Counted from the first letter of the stretch, positions 15,885 through 24,920 are shown. The stretch is DNA of 32,939 bases from Lachnospiraceae bacterium (GCA_022793375.1 JAAWCS010000004.1:1-32939); one strand, 5' to 3'. The notes: generated from the sequence alone by a model not told the origin. Numbers and translations: made by a program.

Positions 15885-16585
15885 TCGCGATCTTGAAAAG
15901 GGAGATGAACGCGTATTTTGACTCGCCGCTCGGATATGTGTTCATCGCCGTCTACTATTTGTTTGCCGGGTACTTTTTCCTTCTGTACAACCTGTACGGG
16001 AATTCTACGGACATGCGGGCGCTGTTTGAGATGATGTTTACGGTGACGCTGTTCTTGATTCCGGTATTGACGATGCGCCTGATGAGCGAGGACCGCAAAG
16101 CAAAGACCGATCAGCTGCTTTTGATGTCGCCGGTTTCGGGGACAGCCATCGTAGCGGGGAAATTTTTGGCGGCTTTGTTCGTTTATCTGATCGCAATGGC
16201 AATCACACTGGTGCAGGCGGCGGTGCTTTCCCGGTTTGCCGTTGTGGAATGGAGCGTAGTACTGGGGCATTTTATCGGGCTGTTTTTGCTGGGAACGGCA
16301 CTGACCGCGATCGGCATTTTCATTTCCGCGCTGACGGAAAATCAGGTAATTGCGGCGATCGGCGGTTTTTGCACGGGATTTTTCCTGATGCTGCTGGATT
16401 CGGTGGCCGGTATGATTACCAATACCAGGCTGGCCGGATTTGTGACGGATTTATCCTTCCAGACCCATTACAAAAATTTCACCTATGGGTTGTTTGATGT
16501 GGCGGACATTGTATTTTATGTAAGCGTAGCGGTATTGTTTTTGTTTTTGACGGTCTGCGCCTTTGAAAAGCGTCGGTTTGAGTAG
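15881..16585 (+). CDS. ABC-2 type permease, GldF-like
   Basis: This 234-aa membrane protein has about six hydrophobic segments and begins with the typical MIAILKREMNAYFDSPLGYVF motif of GldF/ABC-2 permeases. ATG 15881 overlaps the ATPase stop and has GGGAGGGA upstream; a longer frame from 15788 is only overlap with the ATPase gene. It forms the channel for the GldA-like ATPase. Normal length for the family. Confidence 0.9.
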   Translation: MIAILKREMNAYFDSPLGYVFIAVYYLFAGYFFLLYNLYGNSTDMRALFEMMFTVTLFLIPVLTMRLMSEDRKAKTDQLLLMSPVSGTAIVAGKFLAALFVYLIAMAITLVQAAVLSRFAVVEWSVVLGHFIGLFLLGTALTAIGIFISALTENQVIAAIGGFCTGFFLMLLDSVAGMITNTRLAGFVTDLSFQTHYKNFTYGLFDVADIVFYVSVAVLFLFLTVCAFEKRRFE

Positions 16586-16596
16586 GGGGTGCGGGA

Positions 16597-18060
16597 TTGA
16601 AGAAACTGTTTAACCGGAAGAATGGGATCAAAAGCGCCTACGCGGCGCTGGTGGTTGTGAGTCTGGCGATCGTGGTTGTCCTCAATATTGTGATGGGCGC
16701 GCTTGCCGACCGCTATCCGATGTCGATCGATTTAACGCCGCAGAAGGTATTTGCCCTCAGCGAGGAGACGAAGTCGTTTATCGCGTCTTTGGATACGCAG
16801 GTGACGATCCGGGTGCTGGCGACAGAGGAGCGTTTTCAGGACACCTCGATTTACAATGCCCAGGCCAATGAGATCATGAGCCTGTTTGCAAAACAGTCGG
16901 GCGCGATTGAGATTGAATACATCGATTATGTGAGCAATCCGGGCTTTGCGGCCGCGTATCCGGATCTGTCGATGAAGCACGGGGATGTGCTGGTATCGGG
17001 CGCGGGGCGCGATAAGCTGGTAAAGACGGAGGAATTGTTTCATTATACATATGGCCGCGACGGCTCGATTGCGATTGCGTCGTCGAGGGCGGAGGAAGCG
17101 ATTTTGAGCGCGGTCCTTTATGTGACAAGCAGCGAACTGCCGCGGGCCGCGGTGATTAGCGGGCATGGGGAAACCGAAACAAGCGCGTTTGAAGCCCTTT
17201 TGCGGTCCAACAATTATGAGACGGAAACGGTAAACCTGCTGACAGGGAATTTGAGCGCGGATACGCAGCTGGCGCTTTTGATTGCGCCGACGAAGGATCT
17301 GTCGCCGGAGGAGATTACCCTGCTGGATGATTTTTTGACAAACAACGGCGAGTATGGGAAAAGTCTCTTTTACTGCGCGTCGCCCGTACAGCCGGCGCTG
17401 CCGAATCTGGAAGCGTTTTTGGCGGAGTGGGGCGTGCGGGCCGAGGACGGCATGGTATTTGAGACAGACGAGCAGCGGGTGTATTCGACCCAGCCGTTTT
17501 ATGCGGTAGCGGATTACGCGGAGGAGACTTATGCGGCACAGGTAAGCCGCGCGGACGCGCCGATGCTGGTGGCGGTGAGCCGGCCGCTGGAGGTGCTCTT
17601 TTCTCAGCAGGAGCGATATGTAACAGAGACGCTTCTGGAGTTTGGGGCCAGCGCGGGCGTGCGTCCGTCGGAGGCGGGAGACGATTTTACGGCGGATATG
17701 GCTGTGGTGCGCGGGCCGATCCCGGCGTTGGTGCTTTGCTCCTACAAGGTGACGGATCCTTCCAACGCGTCGCTTGTAAAGGCAAGTTCGCATATCCTGG
17801 CCTGCGGATCGGCGGAGGTAGCCGGAGACTTTGTGATCGGCTCTCCCTCCTTTGCCAATGCGGAATATCTGATCCATGTGCTGAACGATCTCTGCGAGAA
17901 GGACGACAACATTGCGGTGACGCCTAAGACCATTGTCGGGCACGCGCTGAATTTGTCGCAGAGCCAGGCGGATCGGTTTGGAAATCTGTTTGTATTTGTT
18001 ATCCCGGCGGCTGTGCTGGTGCTGGGGATTGGGATTTGGCTGTACAGGAGGCATAAGTAA
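16597..18060 (+). CDS. GldG-like ABC-type auxiliary protein
   Basis: This 487-aa protein has an N-terminal membrane helix (about 14-36), a large extracytoplasmic domain starting with SIDLTPQKVFALSEETK, and a C-terminal anchor (VFVIPAAVLVLGIGIWLYRR). The SLT..K.F.LS.ET pattern is the hallmark of GldG/ABC-auxiliary (PF09822-type) proteins. TTG 16597 is used, with AGGGGG 7 nt upstream. The stop overlaps the next start by one base (TAATG). Its partners are the GldA and GldF-like proteins; the transported substrate is unknown. Confidence 0.87.
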   Translation: MKKLFNRKNGIKSAYAALVVVSLAIVVVLNIVMGALADRYPMSIDLTPQKVFALSEETKSFIASLDTQVTIRVLATEERFQDTSIYNAQANEIMSLFAKQSGAIEIEYIDYVSNPGFAAAYPDLSMKHGDVLVSGAGRDKLVKTEELFHYTYGRDGSIAIASSRAEEAILSAVLYVTSSELPRAAVISGHGETETSAFEALLRSNNYETETVNLLTGNLSADTQLALLIAPTKDLSPEEITLLDDFLTNNGEYGKSLFYCASPVQPALPNLEAFLAEWGVRAEDGMVFETDEQRVYSTQPFYAVADYAEETYAAQVSRADAPMLVAVSRPLEVLFSQQERYVTETLLEFGASAGVRPSEAGDDFTADMAVVRGPIPALVLCSYKVTDPSNASLVKASSHILACGSAEVAGDFVIGSPSFANAEYLIHVLNDLCEKDDNIAVTPKTIVGHALNLSQSQADRFGNLFVFVIPAAVLVLGIGIWLYRRHK

Positions 18061-19490
18061 TGGCGAAACCGGTGAAGGCGTTGGCGGCGGCGCTGCTTCT
18101 TCTGGTACTTTTAGGCGGGGCCGGATGGTTTTTGCTGAAAGATCCGGCGCCGGCTGAAAAACCGGCAACGGAGGAATTGTCGGTAGTGAGCCGGACGCCG
18201 GAGGAAGTACGGCAGATCGAAGTGTCAAACCGCCACGGAAGCTATACGGTGCTTCAAAAAGAGGGCGGCTGGCAGGTAGGGGATTTGCCGAGTGAACATG
18301 TAAACGGCGAATATTTGCAGATGCTGTTAGACGAATGCAGCGATATCCGCTATCTGAGCGTGGCCTGCGAGGATGTGGAGCGGCGGGAGGAATTTGGACT
18401 TTCGGAGCCGGAGGCCTGGGTGGCAATTACCTATACGGACGGAAGCCGGGAAGAACTGCTGATCGGCGCAAAGGAACCGGTTTCCGGGGGACGTTATTTT
18501 ATGGAACGTGACGGAAGCGAGATTCTCATGATGAAGGAGGGCCGCAGCATCCGCTTCACAATGGAACTCGAACGATACCTGGATATTGTTATCATCCCGC
18601 CCGAGCAGACAGCCTCCGTTCTCGGCGAACTGCAGGATATGCGTTTTAGCGGAAGCAGTATTCCGGAGCCGATCGAATTGAAGGCGGTGCTGCCGGAACG
18701 CGAAGAACTGCAGACGATTGGCATCAGCTTCGGATCGGTGACCCATCTTTTGATGGGAGACGGCATATACGAGGCAAATTCGACCAAGCTTCTGGAGATC
18801 GGCGACGGCTTGCTGGGCCTGCTTTCGGAGGAAATCATTGATTACAATTGCTCACAGGAGGAGCTTGCGGCCTACGGGTTTGACGAACCTTATCTGGAGA
18901 TTGAGTTCGATTATAAAAACGGCAAGGAGGCCGAGGTAATTCCCTACCGGCTGCGGGTAAGCACGCTGGGGGAGGAGTACATTGCCACGGTAAACGACGA
19001 GGGGATTGTCTATCGGATTTTAGATCTGCCGTTTTTGCATGTGCGGTATGAGGATCTGGTGCTTCGGTGGTTCGTATCGCCCTTTATCAGCGAGGTGGCG
19101 GCGCTGTCCGTCACAATCGGCGGGCAGGAGTCACGCTACGTCCTCACAGGGGAGACGGTGAAGGATATTGCCGTTACGCTGAACGAGCAGTCGGTGGCGG
19201 AGGATTTATTCCGCAGTTATTACAATCTGGTGACGTCGGCCGCCTTTGACGGAGAGATGCTTGCGCAGGAACCGGCGCTTTCGGGCGAGCCGTTGGCGGT
19301 GATCCGCTATGAATATAAAAAAGAAGGCAAGAAAGACGATGTGATCCGGATCTATCCGGGGGAACTGCGCCATGTATATGTGGAGGTCAACGACAGCTGT
19401 CGTTTTGTGATGCGGGAGAACTTCCTGACAGTGCTGGCGGCGGCCGGCGAAGCGCTTTTGCGCGGCGAGTCGTTTGCCACGGACTGGTAA
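18060..19490 (+). CDS. DUF4340 domain protein
   Basis: This 476-aa protein has an N-terminal signal anchor (residues 6-26, ALAAALLLLVLLGGAGWFLL) and a long extracytoplasmic region with repeated beta modules typical of DUF4340, for example GGWQVGDLPSEHVNGEYLQ and EFGLSEPEAWVAITYTDG. DUF4340 proteins are regularly encoded after GldG-like genes and are thought to be part of the same ABC system. AGGAGG lies 8 nt ahead of ATG 18060. It is the last gene of the operon begun at 9371; no clear terminator follows. Confidence 0.85.
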   Translation: MAKPVKALAAALLLLVLLGGAGWFLLKDPAPAEKPATEELSVVSRTPEEVRQIEVSNRHGSYTVLQKEGGWQVGDLPSEHVNGEYLQMLLDECSDIRYLSVACEDVERREEFGLSEPEAWVAITYTDGSREELLIGAKEPVSGGRYFMERDGSEILMMKEGRSIRFTMELERYLDIVIIPPEQTASVLGELQDMRFSGSSIPEPIELKAVLPEREELQTIGISFGSVTHLLMGDGIYEANSTKLLEIGDGLLGLLSEEIIDYNCSQEELAAYGFDEPYLEIEFDYKNGKEAEVIPYRLRVSTLGEEYIATVNDEGIVYRILDLPFLHVRYEDLVLRWFVSPFISEVAALSVTIGGQESRYVLTGETVKDIAVTLNEQSVAEDLFRSYYNLVTSAAFDGEMLAQEPALSGEPLAVIRYEYKKEGKKDDVIRIYPGELRHVYVEVNDSCRFVMRENFLTVLAAAGEALLRGESFATDW

Positions 19491-19520
19491 AGCGTCCATA
19501 TAGAATGTGGATAAAAAATG

Positions 19521-19571
19521 TGAAATATTTTGCATAAATATGTTGAAAAATGAAAGAAAATGAAGTAAAAT
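19521..19571 (+). promoter_or_regulatory. Promoter of the sugar ABC operon with conserved upstream box
   Basis: TTGAAA (19543-19548), a 17-nt spacer and TAAAAT (19566-19571) form the promoter. A 28-nt box at 19521-19548 abuts and includes the -35 and is 25/28 identical to 31015-31042 before nanE. It contains the near-palindrome ATATTT-TGCAT-AAATAT. A small hairpin, GGTGC-GCA-GCACC at 19597-19609, lies in the leader. Confidence 0.75.
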
Positions 19572-19643
19572 GAAAAAGAAAAAAAGGGATAATAGGGGTG
19601 CGCAGCACCTTTGTTATAAAAAAATTTTAAGGAGGATTATTCC

Positions 19644-20789
19644 ATGAAAAAGGCACTCAGTGTACTACTGGTCGTGGCAATGCTCTGCACGTTGTTTGTA
19701 GCGTGTTCTTCGGGCGGCGATTCTACGACGGCAGCCGCGGGCACCCAGGCGGACGCCCCGGCCGGCACCCAGGCGGAATCCCCGGCCGGCACCGAAGCCC
19801 AGCAGCCGGCAGACAATACGGCAGGCGGGTTTAAGGTTGCTTCCCACAACGCCGTAGTTGAGGGAAACCCTTACCGTTCGGTGTACGAGGATCAGATGGC
19901 GGAAGCGGCGGAGGCGGCGAAGGCGGCCGGCTACATCAGCCAGTACAACAGCTTCGTAGCCAACAATGACCCCAGCCTGGAGACACAGCAGATCGAGCAG
20001 ACGATCAACGAAGGGTATGACATCATTCTGGTCAACCCGATCGCGGCAACCGGTCTGGATGCAGTCATCGCCAAGGCCAAAGAAGCAGGCATCACCTATG
20101 TCAACGCTGACTGTGTGTATGACTCCGACGACATCTTAAACGTAGTAGTGGATCAGGCGGCCTGGGCAAAGATCGCTTCCGACTTCGTGATTGCGACGTT
20201 GGGCGAAGGCGGCAAAGTCATCCAGTTTAAGGGAACCGAGGGCAACTCGGCTACCGAGATCCGCAGCGGCGTATGGGAGCAGGAGCTGGCAGCGGCCGGT
20301 CTGGAGATCGTAAAGGCGGTTGCGCACAACTGGAACGATGTTGAGTCCAAACGTCTGATGGGCGAAATTCTTGGCTCCGGCCTGGAATTCGACGGCATTA
20401 TCAATGAAGAATCGGCCAACGGCATCATGGATGCGATCGAAGAAGCCAATGCGCCTTATCCGGGCTGCATCACTTCTTCGGAAGAAGTTGCCTGGATCCG
20501 CCGGATCGCGAAGATCAATGAAAGCGAACTGGTCTGCCCGTTCGTGGTAGCGGAGAACCCTCCGGGAATCGGCGCTACGGCGCTGGCGATCGCCATCAAT
20601 GTCCGTCAGGGCGGCGAAATCAACCCGGACGTTTTAACCGGTGCGAACGCGATCTACTATGCTCCTCAGTGGGTTATGACCTACGACAACATGGCGGAGA
20701 GACTGGAAGAGATCAAGGATCTGCCGGATTCGACTTCCGTATCTTCGTACATGAGCGTGGAGGAGGCAAAGGCAGCTTACTTCAAATAA
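19644..20789 (+). CDS. Sugar ABC transporter substrate-binding lipoprotein (ribose/galactose type)
   Basis: This 381-aa lipoprotein has a signal peptide with lipobox FVAC, the lipidated residue being C21. A low-complexity linker of three AGTQA.(A/S)PAG-type repeats (residues ~31-55) precedes a periplasmic-binding-protein-4 type domain from about residue 62. Motifs such as ILVNPIAATGLDAVIAKAKEAGI and EIRSGVWEQEL match ribose-binding relatives. It is tethered outside the membrane and delivers sugar to the ATPase/permease genes downstream. AAGGAGG lies 8 nt upstream of ATG. A hairpin terminator behind it should make it more abundant than the downstream components. Confidence 0.92.
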   Translation: MKKALSVLLVVAMLCTLFVACSSGGDSTTAAAGTQADAPAGTQAESPAGTEAQQPADNTAGGFKVASHNAVVEGNPYRSVYEDQMAEAAEAAKAAGYISQYNSFVANNDPSLETQQIEQTINEGYDIILVNPIAATGLDAVIAKAKEAGITYVNADCVYDSDDILNVVVDQAAWAKIASDFVIATLGEGGKVIQFKGTEGNSATEIRSGVWEQELAAAGLEIVKAVAHNWNDVESKRLMGEILGSGLEFDGIINEESANGIMDAIEEANAPYPGCITSSEEVAWIRRIAKINESELVCPFVVAENPPGIGATALAIAINVRQGGEINPDVLTGANAIYYAPQWVMTYDNMAERLEEIKDLPDSTSVSSYMSVEEAKAAYFK

Positions 20790-20833
20790 AGAGCAGCCAT
20801 CCCTTGCGTGCGTAAGTACGCGAAACAATTTTG

Positions 20834-20870
20834 CCGGCAGGCGGGCATGCCTGTCTGCCGGTGATTTTTA
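20834..20870 (+). terminator. Attenuating terminator after the binding-protein gene
   Basis: CCGGCAG (20834-20840) pairs with CTGCCGG (20855-20861), with further GC-rich pairing inside, followed by GATTTTTATT. Position between a binding-protein gene and its ATPase gene suggests partial read-through. Confidence 0.72.
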
Positions 20871-20971
20871 TTCAGATTGATAATCCTACCTTAAAAAACG
20901 GGGATGCTGCGAAAGCGCGGCTTCCAAAAAACAGGGATGTGCGCCCGCATGCGGCGCGCTTTGCATAGAGA

Positions 20972-21003
20972 ACTTACATGTGCCGCCCAAGGGCGGCGTA
21001 CAG
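20972..21003 (+). repeat. Hairpin related to the core of the 7257-7389 element
   Basis: TTACATGTGCCGCC-CAAG-GGCGGCGTAC resembles CTACATGCGCCGC-TGAC-GCGGCGCAC at 7296-7322. The stem changes are largely paired. It sits just before the ribosome site of the ATPase gene. The rest of the 20790-21026 gap has one more GC-rich palindrome (CCGCATGCGG near 20946) and no gene. Confidence 0.45.
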
Positions 21004-21026
21004 CAGAACAGGGAGGTGTGACCGCT

Positions 21027-22547
21027 TTGCTAAAGATGGCAGATATCAGCAAAAATTTCGACGCCGTAAAGGCGCTGAGCCATGCTTCGCTGAGCGTAAA
21101 ATCAGGAGAGATCATGGCGCTTCTGGGAAGCAACGGGAGCGGCAAATCAACGATGGTAAAGATCCTCAGCGGGCTTGTGAATCCGAGCGGCGGGACGATT
21201 GAAATAGAAGGAAAACCGGTACAGATCCGCTCGGGGGCGGATGCCCGCCGCCTGGGCGTGGCGATGGCTTATCAGGATCTGTCTTTGATCCCGGCCATGA
21301 GCGTGGTGGACAATATAACGCTGGGGATGGAACCGGCCGGCCGTTTTGGCCGCATTGACAAAAAGGCGGCGCGCGAAAAAGCCGAGAAATATCTGCGTCT
21401 GCTGCGGGTTGACATAGATCCGGCCGCGCTGGTGCAGGATCTGATGCCGAGTACGCAAAGCATGGTGGAGATTGCCAAGGCGATGGCGACGGAGCCGAAG
21501 CTTTTGATTCTGGACGAGGCGACGGCTTCGCTGCACTCCGACGAAGTGGATGTGCTGTTTGAGGTGCTCAAAGACCTCAAACAGCAGGGGATGTCCGTCA
21601 TTATCGTTACGCACCGCATGAGCGAAATCTTCCGCATCTGCGACCGCTGTACGATCCTCAAGGGCGGGGAGACCGTAGCCGGCGGAGAGATTAAGGATAT
21701 GAACCTGGACGATATCGTATTCCATATGACGGGCAAGCGCCCCGATCACTCGGTTACGGAGGAAACAGGGCAGAGCCACTCCTATAAGGAAGAGGACCTT
21801 TTGCTGGATGTCAAAGGGATCTGTATCCCGGGGAAGCTGGATCGGGTCGATTTTCAGACATACCGGGGCGAGATCGTGGGCATCGGCGGCCTGGACGGCC
21901 AGGGGCAGGCAGAGTTTATCCGCGCCGTGCTGGCCGACGTCAAATACACGGAGGGACAGATCCGCTTTAAGGGACGGGAGGTTCATTATCGTTCGACGGC
22001 CGACGCCGTTGCAGATGATATGGGTTTTATCAGCGGCGACCGTGCGCGCGAGTCGATTTTCCCGATCCGCAGCGTAGCCGAGAATCTCTTTGCGGCCAAG
22101 GCGACCAAGGGCGGTCTCTTTGCCCCGCTTTCGTCCAAGACGATCCAGGAGTTTGCGGCCAAGGCCATGGAGGATTACGGGATTGTGGCGGGGAGCATCT
22201 CGCATCCGGCCAGCTCGCTTTCGGGCGGCAACCAGCAGAAGCTGGTTGTGGGGCGCTGGATCGCGCTTTCACCGGATCTTTTGCTGTTGGACGATCCGAC
22301 CAAGGGCGTGGATATTCATTCCCGGCATGAGATTCACGAGATTTTACGCCGGTGCATCAAAGATGGAATGAGCATCATATATGTATCAAGCGACAACGAA
22401 GAGCTGCTGGAGATTTCCGACCGCATCTATGTATTTTATGAAGGAAAAATAAGCGCGCAGCTGGCCGGATGCGATCGCACGGAGGAGAAACTCGTGGCGG
22501 CTATGATGGGTCTTACGGGCAGTGCAGAGAAAGGAGCGGTAGAATGA
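21027..22547 (+). CDS. Sugar ABC transporter ATP-binding protein (RbsA/MglA type)
   Basis: This 506-aa protein has two fused ATPase domains. The first has Walker A GSNGSGKST (34-42), Walker B ILDEA (161-165) and H196, but a degenerate signature (PSTQS, 141-145). The second has signature LSGGNQQK (398-405) and Walker B LLLLDDP, but a Walker A without lysine (GLDGQGQAE). This half-and-half pattern is normal for CUT2 importers. TTG 21027 is chosen because GGGAGG lies 10 nt upstream and the length then fits the family; a longer frame to 20904 has no support. The stop overlaps the next start. Confidence 0.9.
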   Translation: MLKMADISKNFDAVKALSHASLSVKSGEIMALLGSNGSGKSTMVKILSGLVNPSGGTIEIEGKPVQIRSGADARRLGVAMAYQDLSLIPAMSVVDNITLGMEPAGRFGRIDKKAAREKAEKYLRLLRVDIDPAALVQDLMPSTQSMVEIAKAMATEPKLLILDEATASLHSDEVDVLFEVLKDLKQQGMSVIIVTHRMSEIFRICDRCTILKGGETVAGGEIKDMNLDDIVFHMTGKRPDHSVTEETGQSHSYKEEDLLLDVKGICIPGKLDRVDFQTYRGEIVGIGGLDGQGQAEFIRAVLADVKYTEGQIRFKGREVHYRSTADAVADDMGFISGDRARESIFPIRSVAENLFAAKATKGGLFAPLSSKTIQEFAAKAMEDYGIVAGSISHPASSLSGGNQQKLVVGRWIALSPDLLLLDDPTKGVDIHSRHEIHEILRRCIKDGMSIIYVSSDNEELLEISDRIYVFYEGKISAQLAGCDRTEEKLVAAMMGLTGSAEKGAVE

Positions 22548-23593
22548 GAGAAGCGTTCAAGAAAATCCAGAAATCTCCGGCCTATTCCGGCCTGATTCTA
22601 TTCCTGGCGGCGCTGCTTTTGTATTTTGCGCTTCAGTTTATCCAGGAGCCGGGAGCGTTTTTTACAATCCGAACGTACCGAAGCTTTGCGGGCTTGTTTA
22701 AAAACTATGCGCCGCTGATTCTGGTGACAATGGGGCAGGCGCTCTTGATGCTGATGGGAATCATCGACATTTCAATCGGCATGCAGTTAAGCTTTGCCAA
22801 TGTCCTGGCCGTCATGCTGCCGGAGTGGACCGGGATGCCGATCGCGGCGGCCTGGGCTTTAACGCTCTGTGCTTCGGTTCTGTTAAACACGGTCAACGGC
22901 CTGATCGTTTCGTATATGAGAATTCCGCCGCTTTTGGCAGGCTATGCAATGATCTATATCGTCAAAGGCATCAACCTGGCGATCCGCTCTGCGCCGGGCG
23001 GGAAAGTACCGGCCGAAATCAACCTCTTTTACGACAAAATGTGGGGCGGCGTACTGCCGACGAGCGTGATTATCCTTACGCTCTGCTACCTGGGATGGGC
23101 ATTTTTGGCGCGGACGCCCCTGATGCGGCATGTATACGCAGTCGGCGGCAGCGAGCGCAACGCCTTTGCGACCGGCATTGACAGTGCCCGCACGAAGGTA
23201 AAAATGTATGCCCTGGCCGGCCTGCTGACCGGGATCGGCGGTCTTTGCTATACGGCGGCCTACAGTACAGGCAACCCGATCACGGGTGAGATTTACGGCC
23301 TGCAGAGCATCAGCGCCTGCATCCTCGGCGGGATTTCTCTGGCCGGAGGCTGGGGGACAATGTCCTGCGCCCTGTTCGGTATCGGCTTCCAGGTACTGAT
23401 CCAGACAGCCGTACCACGGATTTTCTCCATGCTGCCGGGCAACTACAATACCTATTGGCACAATCTGGCTTCAGACGCAATCATCCTTATCGGCCTGATC
23501 GGCACGATTTTCGCGGTTCGGGCGCAGAGGACGACGCTGGTGGCCGGTTTAAAGAAGCAGATAAAGGGAGGAGGTGCGAAGGATGAAAGATAA
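22544..23593 (+). CDS. Sugar ABC transporter permease (RbsC type), first
   Basis: This 349-aa inner-membrane protein of the branched-chain/ribose permease family shows about eight to ten hydrophobic segments. It has the LVTMGQALLMLMGIIDISIGMQLSFANVLAV region typical of RbsC-like proteins and a GLLTGIGGLCYTAAYSTGNP loop before the later helices. ATG 22544 overlaps the ATPase stop, with AAGGAG upstream. Two different permease genes follow the single fused ATPase, so the transporter is probably a permease heterodimer. Confidence 0.9.
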   Translation: MREAFKKIQKSPAYSGLILFLAALLLYFALQFIQEPGAFFTIRTYRSFAGLFKNYAPLILVTMGQALLMLMGIIDISIGMQLSFANVLAVMLPEWTGMPIAAAWALTLCASVLLNTVNGLIVSYMRIPPLLAGYAMIYIVKGINLAIRSAPGGKVPAEINLFYDKMWGGVLPTSVIILTLCYLGWAFLARTPLMRHVYAVGGSERNAFATGIDSARTKVKMYALAGLLTGIGGLCYTAAYSTGNPITGEIYGLQSISACILGGISLAGGWGTMSCALFGIGFQVLIQTAVPRIFSMLPGNYNTYWHNLASDAIILIGLIGTIFAVRAQRTTLVAGLKKQIKGGGAKDER

Positions 23594-24563
23594 GGCGGCT
23601 GTTTCCAAACTCCAGGTATTCTTTAAGTCAAACCAAGTGGGGATGGCGCTTTTAATCAGTGCGCTGCTTTTTGCCCTGACGGTACTTTTAAATCCTAAGA
23701 GCCTCAATCAGATCGCGATCGGCAGTATCCTGTCCTTAACGTCGATGCTGTTGATTGCTTCTGCCGGACAGACGCTGGTTATTATCAGCGACGGCATCGA
23801 TATGTCGGTCGGCTCAACGATGTCCATGACGGCCCTGATTACGGTAGCGATCATGCAGGGGGACGGCGGCATGGACCGCCTGTTCCTTTCGATTCTGGCG
23901 GCAATCGGCGTCGGCTTGACAGTCGGTTTCTTCAACGGCGTGGGCACGGTCAAAGCAGGCCTGCCGCCGATGGTGGTAACGCTCTATATCTCCAATATCG
24001 TCGGCCGCCTGCAATACGTATTCACGGGCGGGACGCCGGAATACACAAGCGTGCCCAAGTGGTTTAACCAGCTGGTCACGACAAGACAGTTTGGCTTTTT
24101 CCCGCATATCGTATTGTTGGCCGTACTGTTTTTTGTCGTGGTGTTCTTCATCCTTTCGCGTACACGCTACGGACAGCAGCTTACGCTCACCGGCAATAAC
24201 AACCGCGCCGCGTATCTGAACGGAATCCGCACCAGCCGCATCAAGATGCTGAATTATACGATCGCCGGTGTGCTGGCGGGTCTGGCCGGCGTCATCGGAG
24301 CGGCGAACTCGGGTTATATCCAATGCGGTACCTACGACGCTATGAGTATGCAGTCGATCGTCGCCGTCGTCATCGGCGGGACGCTGCTCTCAGGCGGCAA
24401 AGGCAGCTTTACGGGGACTACCGCCGGCGCGCTGTTGTTTACGATCCTCAACAACGGCCTGGCAGTCCTCCAGGTAAGCGACAGCATCCGCAATTTGATT
24501 ATGGGTATCGTACTGATCCTGCTGCTCGCTGCCTACAACCGCTCCAAACCGGTGCGGCAGTAA
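23583..24563 (+). CDS. Sugar ABC transporter permease (RbsC type), second
   Basis: This 326-aa paralogue of the preceding gene keeps the AGQTLVIISDGIDMSVGSTMS motif and the GVLAGLAGVIGAANSGY segment. ATG 23583 is chosen because GGGAGGAGG ends 8 nt upstream; it overlaps the end of the first permease gene by 11 nt. It is the last gene of the importer operon, followed by a strong terminator. Confidence 0.9.
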   Translation: MKDKAAVSKLQVFFKSNQVGMALLISALLFALTVLLNPKSLNQIAIGSILSLTSMLLIASAGQTLVIISDGIDMSVGSTMSMTALITVAIMQGDGGMDRLFLSILAAIGVGLTVGFFNGVGTVKAGLPPMVVTLYISNIVGRLQYVFTGGTPEYTSVPKWFNQLVTTRQFGFFPHIVLLAVLFFVVVFFILSRTRYGQQLTLTGNNNRAAYLNGIRTSRIKMLNYTIAGVLAGLAGVIGAANSGYIQCGTYDAMSMQSIVAVVIGGTLLSGGKGSFTGTTAGALLFTILNNGLAVLQVSDSIRNLIMGIVLILLLAAYNRSKPVRQ

Positions 24564-24593
24564 AAATCTGTCGGTGCGCGTTGTAAGAAGAAG

Positions 24594-24639
24594 AAAAACC
24601 AGAATCGTATAGGAATTTTGCTGCGGTTCTGGTTTTTTT
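24594..24639 (+). terminator. Terminator of the sugar ABC operon
   Basis: AAAACCAGAA (ending at 24604) pairs with TTCTGGTTTT (24627-24636) and runs into seven Ts. The stem is also followed by A/T symmetry, so it could work in both directions. Confidence 0.9.
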
Positions 24640-24644
24640 GCAAG

Positions 24645-24830
24645 GAGGGGTGGAGAGTGACGCCAGGGTTTTTGTGCCTTCCCTGTCCGGGCGCGCTCTC
24701 GCTCCGTTCCAAACGCAGCGGCACTAAGTTCGCGCTTCGCCTGCGGCTCGCGCTCACTAAGGGCCGGCGTTTGGAAAGGGCCCTGCCATGGAAGGCACAA
24801 AAACCCTGGCTGTTACGCTCCAAGCCCCTC
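24645..24830 (+). repeat. Large structured palindromic element, copy 1 (core 24662-24810)
   Basis: The 149-nt core has a perfect 21-bp terminal inverted repeat (24662-24682 with 24790-24810), an inner 10-bp stem built on TTCCAAACGC, and a 38-nt loop (24724-24761) identical to copy 2. A 12-nt strand, CGCTCTCGCTCC (24694-24705), is also identical in copy 2. Outside the core, GAGGGG (24645-24650) can pair with CCCCTC (24825-24830). Open frames running through it on both strands have no recognisable protein similarity and are by-products of the repeat. Confidence 0.9.
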
Positions 24831-24920
24831 AATACGGCCGGCATTCGGCAGGTTTGTTTGCTCTTTACATTTCCGGGCCGCGAGAGGCGCAGTATATCAT
24901 GGAAACATATCAGGGACAGA

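Noticed and set aside
16732..18426. A 564-codon reverse-strand open frame
   Set aside because: It is antisense to the GldG-like and DUF4340 genes and has Arg/His/Gln-rich composition typical of antisense frames.
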